DNA from: Ricinus communis
Lineage: Eukaryota > Streptophyta > Magnoliopsida > Malpighiales > Euphorbiaceae
Length of the DNA: 64,000 nt
Assembly: GCF_019578655.1 (NCBI RefSeq)
Contig: NC_063260.1
Span: 25,816,888-25,880,887, forward strand
Reading direction: 5' to 3'
The notes below the pieces were generated by a model that saw nothing but the letters and a program-made list of their open reading frames with translations, was not told the origin of the DNA and made no database searches. A program made the position numbers and the translations under genes. Positions 51,301-61,536 of the stretch are shown in pieces (position 1 is the first letter of the stretch; each line of letters opens with the position of its first letter).

Positions 51301-52194
51301 GAGGTTCATTTTGTTATGCCATTTATACTTCCGTACTCCATATTATTTTCTCAGCCTTAAAGAGTGCCCTTGGGAATCTGCTAAATCACATTTTACCCTA
51401 TGTTTCAGGATTTGGTCTCAGATACCAGTAGGACATCAGAATTAAGTATTGGAAGTAATGATGGTTCGAGCCACAATCCAAAACGTAAGAAGACTCTGAA
51501 GACCACCAATGCTTATTTCTATTGGGTAACCAGGGAGCAAGGTTCCTTTGATTGGTTCAAAGGGGTCATGAATGAAATCGCAGATCTTGATCAAAGGGTA
51601 TAACAATTTAGCTTGGAATTATTTAAAAATGATTGTTTTAAAATCTCTTCTATCTTTACTTGATTGTTAGATACCTGTTTCAACTCCAGGGTGTAATTGA
51701 AATGCACAATTACTTGACTAGTGTGTATGAAGAAGGTGATGCCCGATCAACCCTCATTACTATGGTCCAAGCCCTAAACCATGCAAAAAATGGTGTGGAC
51801 ATTGTCTCTGGCACTAGGGTAAGATTTTGCTGACACATCTTTTGTTCTCTCATTGTCAGCGCTTTTTAAAATTTTTATCAGTTTATGTGTGCTAACAGTT
51901 ACATGATTGTCTGATTAGGTGCGAACACATTTTGCAAGGCCTAATTGGAAAAAGGTTTTGTCTAAATTATGTTCCAAGCACTGTAATGCAAGGATAGGTA
52001 AGCTTATGTCCAGACAGATTTAATAAATTACTGAACTCAATGCCTTTTCCTAATATTATGAATATGATTGTTGTTTTGGAGCAGGAGTTTTCTACTGTGG
52101 AGCACCTGTCTTGGCTAAAGAACTCAGCAAGCTCTGCTATGAGTTTAACCAAAAAGGTTCAACCAAGTTTGAGTTCCACAAGGAGCACTTCTAA
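45317..52194 (+). CDS. RBOHF: Respiratory burst oxidase homologue F (NADPH oxidase), 14 exons, 940 aa
   Basis: Exons 45317-45959, 46061-46220, 46466-46514, 47134-47247, 48183-48605, 49787-50173, 50265-50360, 50454-50569, 50786-50953, 51095-51254, 51409-51597, 51690-51818, 51919-51997 and 52085-52194; 2823 nt, in frame. The enzyme moves electrons from cytosolic NADPH through FAD and two haems across the plasma membrane, making superoxide outside. Visible parts: a cytosolic N-terminus with [20 protein letters not shown] and RTRS, where Arabidopsis RBOHF carries a kinase site; an EF-hand loop [12 protein letters not shown] (270-281); membrane segments from about 350 to 600 with haem-type histidines (H476, H480, H565, H566, H578); the FAD motif [10 protein letters not shown] (664-673); GPYGAPAQ (727-734); GLGIGATP (746-753); and C-terminal FHKEHF. 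N-terminal [19 protein letters not shown] and overall length match RBOHF rather than RBOHE or RBOHA. All motifs are intact. In Arabidopsis RBOHF acts in defence, ABA signalling and lignin (Casparian strip) deposition. Confidence 0.96.
46515..46539. repeat. (AT)n microsatellite at the RBOHF intron 3 donor
   Basis: The AT run begins within the donor site itself (AAAGAG|GTATATAT...) of the intron 46515-47133. Length changes here would alter the donor's immediate downstream context. Confidence 0.85.
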
Positions 52195-53830
52195 AGTCAA
52201 AATGTGGGTGTGTATGTAACTATTATTTATAGTCGCATTCCCTGAACCTCTTCAACACCTGCACTTGCACAATAAATTTTTTTGGGATAACCCCATGAAG
52301 GGCATTGTACAGTCTTGGGTAGAAAAAAGGATAAAGAGGGAAAGCAACAGAAAGAAAAAAAGATATAGGTATAGACAGGCATCACTTCGTCGTGTATTTA
52401 TTCGTATAGAAGCACAGCCAGAAAAATAATTCTGCCTAATTTGAGATGGGTAGGGATCTCAATGATATAACCCAGGACCAGTTTAGAGGTGACCAGTTGC
52501 TATTGCGAAACCTACAGTGACTGCTGGGAAGGAAGAGTGCGTTACAGCTACAAAAGGGAGGCTGAAATGAATAATTGATGAGGATATGGCCATATTAAAT
52601 ATGCATAATTGGTAGACATCTATAGTGGGTACAGAAGAGGACAGTTTTGAAAGGGAGAGTATGAGGTAGGTCTGTGTGTGGATCATGGCGGTGGAGATTA
52701 AAATGGCTTTATCTATTGAATCTTGCAAATATATTGTTTTCTTTGGAAGTGGAGTGGGCTAAAGAGAATCCTTCTAGAATGTCAATGCTGGCAGCAGTCC
52801 CTAGCTCCATTCCAAGTGAAATTGTCATAGTATTTACTTGATTATAACAAGAAAATTATGTAAATGGTATTCATGCTTTTCTTTTTCTTTTGGTCTTTGT
52901 AACTTTTTCTAATTACGCCTTAGAAAATCTTGGTCAGGGAATTGTTCGAGAGAGGGAATACAACTAGTTTCGTATTGAATATTAAGGAATTGGGACACCA
53001 TTGGAAACTAAATGGATCCAATTCCTTCGCGAATAGATTTTGCATTGATGAAAATTGTAACGCATTTGATAGCTTATATCTAAAATGTCTTCTTTTTTTT
53101 TTCTTCATATGAAATTACGAACCTCTGATGATATGATTGTAATATATGCACGTCCATTAGTACTTTGAATTTTCCTGTTCAGGATATAGGAGAAGTAACA
53201 GGTGATGATTATGTACGGACTTGTATGAGTTTTGTCCTTTGCTTAAATATTGGTATGGTTTTAACAGATACCAGGTGAATGTTTACAATAAACATCCTTT
53301 CTGGCAGAGAAAAAGAATAAAAATAAAAATGAAAAGAAATCCAAACCAAGCAATGTTGAAGTCGCAGAGTCCAGACCCAATAAAGAAATGCCCAATCAAA
53401 TTTGACCACTTCACTAAGTTCGAAATTTTCAACCAACTGCATACAAAGAATAAAAGAAACTGAAAAGAAACACTTGAACTTGATTATTGAAAAATAGAGA
53501 AAATGTTTCAAAAATTATATATTTGAAATTGCATGAAACAAAAAATCTTTATAGTTATTAGTTAATTCAATTTCATGAATCAATCATGGTTCTAGCTAGA
53601 AGAAAATGTCCTGAAGAGATTACATGAATAACAATTGACAGATGACTCAATCTTTTTGTTGAACTGGTACCATGTTCAGTTGACCTTCTTCGCCAATATA
53701 CTCTAAATTAAACCTATATTATTACATTATTACATTTTGAACAAGTAGACCTTAGACAAAGGTATATGTTTGTTCCGAAATAGTACGGAAACATCCAACT
53801 AACCAATGACAATAAGAGAGATGTTGAAAT
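52195..53830. other. RBOHF 3' UTR and downstream flank
   Basis: The first ~650 bases are moderately balanced in composition and likely include the RBOHF 3' UTR. Beyond that it is AT-rich. Open frames are short and unlike known proteins. Confidence 0.5.
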
Positions 53831-53972
53831 ATATTTGACAGCATCCAGCAGGTGTATTTGCTAGTCCTGGCGAACGGGAACCCAAGAAGCCGCCTCAGCT
53901 TCACAATTCAAAGTGCTGAAAAGAAAGGAAAGGATGAAACTTACGATTTATGTACTAGTTTATAAGGGTGAT

Positions 53973-54098
53973 TCAGGCTGTTATCATCCTTGTTATAGCT
54001 TTGACTATAATGAAAATTAAGACACCAAGGGTCAGGTTGGGCGCTGTAAGTACTGAAAATATGCAAACTGGAAAATCGTTTCCACCATCATTCGACAT
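53973..54098 (-). CDS. Possible 41-aa single-helix membrane microprotein
   Basis: A short minus-strand frame starts MSNDGGNDFPVCIFSV and continues through a hydrophobic segment (about residues 24-32, TLGVLIFII) to a polar C-terminus KAITRMITA and a TGA. The shape (acidic/polar head, one helix, basic tail) fits a small membrane protein, but I do not recognise it. It lies in a segment (about 53830-54420) that is more balanced in base composition than its surroundings. An overlapping minus-strand frame, joined through a good donor (TCGTAAGT at about 53945) and acceptor (TTCTTTTCAG near 53917), reads ...KLVHKS+TLNCEAEAASWVPVRQD and stops near 53862. The two readings conflict, so at most one is real. 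Confidence 0.25.
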   Translation of the reverse strand: MSNDGGNDFPVCIFSVLTAPNLTLGVLIFIIVKAITRMITA

Positions 54099-54429
54099 AA
54101 TTTTACTGCCCAACTGACAGTGAAAGAAGAAACACTATACCAATTTTAATCACCAGCAATGTTACATTTTTTTGTATCAAGGTGTGAGTATGAGGAAGGC
54201 CATGTTCCCGAATTCAAGGGTCAGAGCTATGGAATTGAGTTCTGCTTAACACTGCAAGTCTTGGGACTGAAGTGGGCTCTAATGTTTTGACACTTGAATA
54301 GTGGAGCTAAGTTGAGCGGCAAACTGGAATTGTTAAAGATGTATGAAGAACAGATTTGCTGAAATGAACTGCACCATCACGTTTAATGTCTCCACGAAGA
54401 TAGTTGCAAGTAAAATAATGTAAAGGCAG

Positions 54430-56388
54430 TATGCTCATTATTTTTTTCTTTTTAGCTGTTTCCTTAAGAGAGATTTGATCAATTTGGCTTTTCTTCTTCT
54501 TTTTTTTTCTTTTTGGTAATTACTATTCGTATACTTTCATATATGTTTGTGACTACATAAATTCTTTTTCCAAAAGCTCACTGACTTTTGATAATAAGTT
54601 TTCATTCCATCGACATTTTAGTCAATCTAGTTGAAGAATTTGATTAATACAAAGAGTTCCCTTCAAGAGGTAAACCTTCTTCATTAGATAAAATACTTTG
54701 TCTAAAGAGAAATCTTTTCTCTCCGTGAGGAAAATTATTTCTTATAATTGAAACTTTTATAATTACAGTTTTCTTTGTTATCGCTTTAAACAGTTACTAG
54801 AATTAATGGCTATTTAGTTCATATAAAGTTACAGATTTTATCATTTAGTTTTTAACTGTTTATATAGATGGAATATGGAAATATTAGACACATTATAATC
54901 ATTAAAAGGAAAACAATATTAGTATTTATATTTGAGGGAAAATATCCACCAGTGCCTTCGCATTTTCGATACTGGTGGAACACGACATAAAGATTCCCAG
55001 TTCAGAGAGAAAAGAAAGATTATAACGTAATTAAAAATATATAATGTTTTCTTTAGAAGTGTTTTCTTATATTAAGAAAAAAATAAATAAATAAATAAAA
55101 AGTCTTTGCCTACCTCCAATGAAACTAGAGAAGATTTCTATACTTACAATTAATTAATTATAAACTAACATTACTTTGTCCAAGTAATTGCGACCTTTTA
55201 AGACCTATGATTGGCAATAACGCCAATGACCAACAAAAAAAAAATATAAATACATTTAATTATTATGTGAATGGGGCATGCATGTATTCCATTAATTCAA
55301 AACACGATGCATTAGCAGCCAAATTTGTTAAGACCACTTCCACTATGAATAAAAAATATATATATATATATATATATATATTAGGGATTAACACATGGAA
55401 TTACTGTTTATTATTATTATCTTTTTAAAAAGAACGATCTAAATTGCAGAAATAAATTAGCAGAGATCCTGCTTTTGCAGTCTTGGTCATATGGGCCACG
55501 ATGTATTTGAAGTAGAAAGTGTATGGGATTTTATTATGTTTTTATCCAGAGTTATTTGGTGTAAAAGTATGCATTTATCAATTTAACACTTCTCCTTTCC
55601 TTTTCCTTTTCCTTTTTTTTTTTTTATATATATATTTTAATCGTGCCATAGAGAAAAATACGTAAGGTCACTTTAAAGCCTGATCGTGTCTTTGCTTAGA
55701 GTCAAAGGAAAACTGAATAATAATAAAGAGAAAGAAATTCGTATGGAAACTCTGCATGTAATATGATGACCTATTCTAAAATCATTTATACTTCTACGAG
55801 AAGGATGAGTATTTTGATTTTCCTTTTATTGACATACCTCTACCTCTTGGAGAGGGAGTAGGCGGTTCAAATTCAGTTTCTATTTTTCTACTAACCTAAT
55901 TTATACACTAAACTAACAAATAATTAAATTTTTTTAATTTTTTATAAATAAAAATATTAATAAAACTTCTTAATTAGTTTTAAATTTGTTCCATCACATT
56001 AATCGTACTAGTAGTTTCTAATTAAGCTAAAATCATATAGTACTCAACGAAATCATTAATTATTTAGCTCCTAATGAGACTAACTCTTAAAATTAAAAAG
56101 TAAAAATATTTGAAAGGGAAAAAAAGGAATTTACTAGAACGACCTAAACCGAGTCCCTCAATTAGGCGGGCGCCTACGTGACTGGACTAATCCACTTAAT
56201 CATGGGAAAGGAAACCAATAAAACGCGTTGTCACGATATTGCATCAATGCAATTACTTAGCGACACACGGAAAAAAAAGACCTACAAATGTACATGCGCA
56301 GTTAAATTAAATAAGACCAATTCCCTCATCCCAACCAAAAAAAGAAGAAGAAGAAAAAAGGAAACAATCTCTCCAATCTCAAAAAACT
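54430..56388. other. AT-rich intergenic region upstream of the first LEA-2 gene
   Basis: No gene is visible. It contains an (AT)n microsatellite (55354-55381), a TCCTTTTCCTTTT run near 55595-55625, and the promoter and leader of the LEA-2 gene in its last few hundred bases. Confidence 0.6.
56175..56182 (+). promoter_or_regulatory. ABRE-like TACGTGAC upstream of the first LEA-2 gene
   Basis: An ACGT-core element about 210 bp before the ATG, with an ACGCGTTG element about 50 bp further on (near 56223). Such motifs can respond to ABA or stress. This is a motif match only. Confidence 0.3.
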
Positions 56389-57054
56389 ATGGTGGAAGAT
56401 AATCAGATCGTTCCATTAGCACCAGCGGAGACTAATCCCCGAAGCGACGAAGAGTTCGCAGCTGTAAAACCAAACCTTCGTCTCCAAGAAAGAAGCAGTA
56501 AGTGCTTAGTTTATGTTCTTGCAGGAATTGTTATACTTAGCGCAGTCATCTTAGTGTTTGCGCTAGTAGTACTGCGTCCTGTAAACCCTAATGCGGAATT
56601 GAGTTTTGTTCGATTAAAAGATCTGAACTATGCTGCTGGTAGTGGTGGTAATGGTAATAATGTATCGTTGCCTGCGTTTAATATGACATTAGAGAGTGAG
56701 CTAAAGATCGAGAACTCGAATTTCGGGGAGTTTAAGTATGATAACACAAGTGCAAGAGTGTTTTATGGAGGGATGGCTGTAGGGGAAGCGATCCTGCGCG
56801 AGGGGCGTGTCAGTGCTAGAGATACTCTGAGGATGAATGTTAAGGTGGAAGTAAGATCGCATAAATATATATACAATGGTACAGACTTAACAAGTGATAT
56901 AAATTCTGGGATTTTAAAGCTGAATAGCCATGCCAAGTTCAGTGGAAGGGTAAATTTGCTGCAGATTGCAAAGAAGAGGAGAAGTGCTTCTATGGATTGC
57001 AGTTTCAGTCTTGATTTGAGAAGCCGTTCAATTCAGGATTTAGTATGTAACTAA
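56389..57054 (+). CDS. LEA-2 / NDR1-HIN1-like membrane-anchored protein, 221 aa
   Basis: A single-exon gene. The cytosolic N-terminus bears PLAPA (9-13) and RSDEE (18-22). One membrane segment follows at about residues 40-62 (CLVYVLAGIVILSAVILVFA). The C-terminal part is an LEA-2 (water-stress/hypersensitive-response) beta-sandwich, including FNMTLESELKIEN, FGEFKYDN, ARVFYGGMAVGEA and LRMNVKVEV. Several N-glycosylation sequons (NVS, NMT, NTS, NGT) lie after the helix, consistent with an outside-facing domain. Family members are commonly plasma-membrane proteins with roles in defence or stress; no specific role is assignable. The ATG is the first in frame after a purine-rich leader. Its paralogue lies 3.8 kb downstream. 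Confidence 0.9.
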   Translation: MVEDNQIVPLAPAETNPRSDEEFAAVKPNLRLQERSSKCLVYVLAGIVILSAVILVFALVVLRPVNPNAELSFVRLKDLNYAAGSGGNGNNVSLPAFNMTLESELKIENSNFGEFKYDNTSARVFYGGMAVGEAILREGRVSARDTLRMNVKVEVRSHKYIYNGTDLTSDINSGILKLNSHAKFSGRVNLLQIAKKRRSASMDCSFSLDLRSRSIQDLVCN

Positions 57055-57961
57055 CTAACATTTGTTTGTGGATTGGTTTGTGTAGTTAAACTCTTTCTTT
57101 GATTGTTTATAAAAATATTTTGATACTATATATATACACACACGTAATGGAGTAATATTATTCATTAATTCCTTGTTGAGATTTTTGGATGAGTAAGAGT
57201 TTCGTGTAATTTTTCTTGTTCTATAGTCCGCATACACAATTTGCACAGCTATTGGCATTTCCTAAATCAAATTACCAACTTTTCGTCTCAATAGCATCAT
57301 TCCAATATATGTTAAATTCTTCCTTTCCCTGTACTTAGGGATTAAGATCATGGCATGAAATATTCCCTTTTTCTTTTTCTTTGGACCAAAAAAGGGGTAT
57401 TATTTTCTTTTAATCCTTCCATAAGCAATGATCAAGTTAAACATAACTCACTATAGAAAGTAAATGGCCTACAATATTTATAAAAATAACATTTGATTCT
57501 CGATTATTCAAAATTTAATCAATATAGTTATTTATGAACGCACAAATTTTACTAAAAAGAAAATATATATTAATTTATTTAAATTTCTGACCTCTAAAAA
57601 TTAAAAATCACATGCTATTTATAAATCAGGCTTGCTGCTTATTTAATGTCCCTACAACGACATAGTGAATTGATTTCTGTCTTTATAATTTGAGGGTTTG
57701 GGATTATTTCATATATTATGGAGCTTCATTAGAATCTATCCCTTGGATGTATTTGGTAAATCTATCGAATTCAGAAATACGTTTCATGAGTTATATTATC
57801 ATATGTATATATGGTGGAGGAAGCTCCTTAAGCACCAAGTTACAATTAATTCCATAGGTTCATATCATTGGTAATGAGATGTATAAAAGGATAGAATTAT
57901 TGGGCAACTTGTCGATAAGCCATCGAGTGGGTTAATTAATGAGTGGCCAATTACAACTAAG

Positions 57962-58002
<41 letters not shown>

Positions 58003-58360
58003 GGTGATACTAACAGCTTAACCCAACCCATGCAAAGAAAAGAGAGCCTTCTTTCAAATTGAAAGTGAATGATGGTGATGACAATAATTGATTGTTTACT
58101 TGTAGCTGAAACTTGAAGTGGATTCCTTGATACTTCTGTAAAGAAGAAACAATAAGCACGGAGAATTTCCAAACTTGTCAAAGTGAATGGAATATCAAAG
58201 TGATCTTCATCAATTCATAAGGAAAGGGAAAGAAAATTGGGTTCTTCTTTTTATTTGTTTTGGGCTGGGACATAAGAGATGAGAGATCTAAATATTACCC
58301 ACAAAGTTGCCAGGGCCCATTCTTGGGAAACTATACAAGTCGTTCGTTACAGCTATTTTT
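57055..58360. other. Intergenic stretch with (AT)n microsatellite at 57963-57993
   Basis: This holds the likely 3' UTR of the first LEA-2 gene (to about 57300), then AT-rich DNA. An AT dinucleotide run sits at 57963-57993. No gene is visible. Confidence 0.6.
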
Positions 58361-58365
58361 TTTTT

Positions 58366-59910
58366 TAAAACCAAAAGACAACTTCAATTAAGATACATCA
58401 TAAGACAATATAAGCTTAAGAAAGTCGGGGGACTAGCACTGAACTTGCAGCACGAGCTAGACAATGTGGGACCTACAAACATATGAGATAGAACAACCCT
58501 CAATCTCATTTAACAAAGATAAACAATCATCTACTAACAGACCCATCTTAATTGCTTGAACTACAGCAAGCGCATCTAACTCAAAATCCATATGAGATGG
58601 TCCAATTTCTTTCACCCATTGCAGAACACGCCTAAAACAAAAGGTTTCGATAAACTCTGAACTAAGATCATAACTGAAATGGGACAAAGAAAGAGCACCC
58701 AAAAAGCAGCCACTGTTATCGTTAATAAGAGACCCCCAGACCAGTCCTTCCCTCGGCCGTAAAAATCGCAGCATCACAATTACACTGAAGCCTCCCAATC
58801 GCTGGGGCAATGCCATCGAAGCCTCTCACTATCAGGACTCCTAACACCTCTACCAGCGAAAACTATGGTTTGTTTTCCCAATTACACTGACAAGCCACTC
58901 ATTGAGATAGAGAGATATAAAACTCAACAGTCTTTCCGAAAAATATGGTTTGTTTTCCCAAACAAGAGCATTAGTACCACATCTCCACAAGATTGAAACC
59001 GCTGTACATATCTCGTCCCTGGTACACCTGTCAAACAAATCCATCAAACAATCCAGAAAAACATTATTAGACCCACTTCTATATCCAACAGTTGATGCTA
59101 CCCAACACTTCCTAGCCTAGAAACACCCAACAAAACAATGATAAACCGACTCTTCAGCACATTGCAGACATGACATAAGTTTACAATGTTAACATGTCTC
59201 TGGACCAAGTTGTCCAAAGTTGGCAAAACTTACTACAAGCACGCCATATCAACATTTTTGAACTTTAGTGGGATTGATAACGCCCATAAGTGCTTCTAAA
59301 ATTTTCTCAAATCCTGATTACTTGTAACATTTGGCAAAAAATTGAGGACCTTATATGCAGAACAGGCAGAATACAACTCCTTATTCCTTTTCCAATACCA
59401 ACTATCAGGTCGTCTATAGCAACTCAAAGGAATTCCCAAAATGAGAGTAACATCTATCTCATTAAAAATATCCTTCACCAAATCAACATCCCATATGAGG
59501 CAACGATAAGGAAGTGACCCTGGCACATGAGGTTGGCCTTCGTTTGGAATCCACGGATCAACACCAATTATGACATCCTCACCATTCTCTATTCTAAACC
59601 TCACACCTTATTTTAAGAATTCTTGAGAGGCTAAGATACTTCTCCATATAAAACTTGGGTTCGAACCCAAGGTAGCTTCCAAAAAAGAGCACTTTGGAGA
59701 ATAGAGAGCCTTTAAAAGCTTGGACGCTAAAGAATTAGGATATCGCAGCAATCTCCAGCCTTATTTACTTAATAAAGCAAAATTGAATTCGTGAATTTTA
59801 CGAAAATCCAAACCACCATAGTCTTTTATCATGCATACCCTTTTTCCCACCAATAACTATTCATCATCTTTTCAATATCCAGCTAATTTATAGAGTTACA
59901 AAACTCTATA
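58366..59910 (-). pseudogene. 5'-truncated, decayed LINE (non-LTR retrotransposon) relic
   Basis: Read on the minus strand, the relic starts near 59910 with the reverse-transcriptase C-terminal signature IEKMMNSYWWEKG. It then gives YGGLDFRKIHEFNFALLSK, GWRLLRYPNSLASKLLKALY and LGSNPSFIWRSILASQEFLK. A zinc-binding (zf-RVT-like) region starting at about 59607 follows, with FRIENGEDVIIGVDPWIPN and IPLSC...WYWKRN. An RNase H-like stretch lies at about 58790-58457 (GLVWGSLINDNSGCFLGALS). In-frame stops at 59761-59763 and 59608-59610, plus a frameshift near 59850, show it is dead. An 11-T run at 58366-58376 would be the 3' poly(A). The endonuclease and most of the reverse transcriptase are missing. 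Confidence 0.88.
58864..58961. repeat. 18-bp direct repeat 80 bp apart inside the LINE relic
   Basis: TATGGTTTGTTTTCCCAA occurs at 58864-58881 and 58944-58961. It may mark a small internal duplication or insertion in the decayed element. Confidence 0.7.
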
Positions 59911-59914
59911 AATA

Positions 59915-60820
59915 AATCATTAACTAAAATTTTCAATAAATTACAGTTACAAAACTAAAAATTCAATTCACGATTTGAATCCGTCAAACTAAAACATTGA
60001 TAGCTCAAAACCTATATATTTTAATGCAAAAGCTGTTCGTATATTACTTTTGTATGTATCTATTCTTTTTTCCTAATGTTATATGCTATATATTGTATAA
60101 TCTCCTAGCAAGATTACATCACTGTGCCTTGGCTTTTGACCCAAAAGAAATTAAAAGAATAAAAAAGAAAAGAATTAGGACTTATATAATAGAATATAGG
60201 TTGCAAGTTGGATCTTGGCCTGCTTCACCACTTCCGTCAGTGTTCCTTAGAGGAAGAAGAAGACTTGAAATCTAGTTTTCAGTACCATTTCTAGATCATT
60301 TCTAAATCAAGTTGAGTGACGCATAATATTGACTATTATCACTTGCTTTTTTATTTCTATGTATATATATGTATATGGGTTGGTATGAATCCTCATTGAA
60401 CGTTCAACATTCCAAGTCAAATTTTTTATTTTCTTATTCTTGTTTGTCCACCAATAGTGATTCAGTATACTTTATTTCTTCCAACCCATATTAATCTTGT
60501 ATTTATTAGTGGATCTAATAATTTGTGGTGCAGTACTCAGATGTAAAGTAAATTGTTCTTGCCCTTACTTGGAAATTTCAAGAAAATGACCACAAAATTC
60601 TTAAGATTTACTTTTCAAAGAGAAATTATTAATTTAAATCCAAGGTGAAATTTCCTTCTATTGTACAATTTGCATATATAGTCAAACGGAAGCCGTGCAG
60701 CCAGTGCAAACGCGTAGGAAACAAAACATTATAGAATTGACCATATCATGCATTCCCAGTAACATGTCAAACACTATAGACAAAGTATTGCCGTTCATAT
60801 TACGGTTAGAAAAGAAAAAA
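59915..60820. other. Intergenic region upstream of the second LEA-2 gene
   Basis: AT-rich with no recognisable gene; open frames here are short and unlike known proteins. The last ~150 bases are the promoter of the gene at 60868. Confidence 0.6.
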
Positions 60821-60821
60821 T

Positions 60822-60828
60822 TATATAC
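60822..60828 (+). promoter_or_regulatory. TATA-like element of the second LEA-2 gene
   Basis: TATATAC lies 40-46 bp before the ATG, which would leave a very short 5' UTR. It may instead lie within the leader. Confidence 0.3.
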
Positions 60829-60867
60829 ACTAAATCATTTCCTTGGAAACTCTATAACAATTTAGCC

Positions 60868-61536
60868 ATGGCAGATACTGATCAGCAGGCCAAGCCTTTA
60901 GCTCCAGCTGCATTTCAATCTCGCAGCGACGAAGAAGCAGCAGCTTCGTCATCGATCACCACCCAGTTCAACTTTCGCCACCGGAACTGCATCAAGTGTT
61001 TCGGATGTTGCACTGCCTTCCTATTAATCATCGCTGTGACAATTCTAATCCTCTTTTTTACAGTCTTCCATGTCAAGAATCCTGTAATCAAGATGAACGA
61101 GATAACCCTTCTGCAACTCGAGCTAAATAAGGATGGATCGCTTAGGAACGGCACCAACGTTACACTAGAACTTGATATTTCAGTTAAAAATCCTAACGTT
61201 GCTCCTTTTAGGTTCAACAACTTCACAACAACTGTTTTGTACGGTGGAAATAATGTTGGAGAGGCGAGAACACCATCAGGGACTGCCAAGGCCCGGCGTA
61301 CCGTCCATATGAATGTAACAGTTGATCTGATTCCTGAGAAAATTTTGCAAGTTCCAGGTTTGTTACAGGATGTAAGTTCAGGGAATTTGACTATGAATAG
61401 CAGTACAGTAATTGGCGGCAAGGTGAAGATACTAAAGATTGTCAAGAAATATCTTGTGGTGGAAGTGAATTGCAGTGTGACCTATAATTTCTCAAGCAAG
61501 GAGATCCAACAGCGTTGCAGACCGCATTTCCTTTGA
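60868..61536 (+). CDS. LEA-2 / NDR1-HIN1-like membrane-anchored protein, 222 aa
   Basis: A single-exon gene with a good plant start context (GCCATGGC). The N-terminus has PLAPA (10-14) and RSDEE (19-23), as in the upstream paralogue. A Cys-rich juxtamembrane stretch CIKCFGCC (41-48) precedes a helix at about 49-66. The LEA-2 domain includes VTLELDISVKNPNVAPFRFN, TTTVLYGGNNVGEA and VHMNVTVDL, and is followed by VEVNCSVTYN. There are many N-glycosylation sequons (NGT, NVT, NFT, NLT, NSS, NCS, NFS) after the helix, supporting an extracytosolic domain. The Cys cluster could be acylated (inference). It is probably an old tandem duplicate of the gene at 56389; the LINE relic lies between them. Confidence 0.92.
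   Translation: MADTDQQAKPLAPAAFQSRSDEEAAASSSITTQFNFRHRNCIKCFGCCTAFLLIIAVTILILFFTVFHVKNPVIKMNEITLLQLELNKDGSLRNGTNVTLELDISVKNPNVAPFRFNNFTTTVLYGGNNVGEARTPSGTAKARRTVHMNVTVDLIPEKILQVPGLLQDVSSGNLTMNSSTVIGGKVKILKIVKKYLVVEVNCSVTYNFSSKEIQQRCRPHFL

Noticed and set aside
60915..61445. Long minus-strand frame across the second LEA-2 gene
   Set aside because: It is antisense to an intact LEA-2 gene with a clear domain; no homology in the antisense reading.
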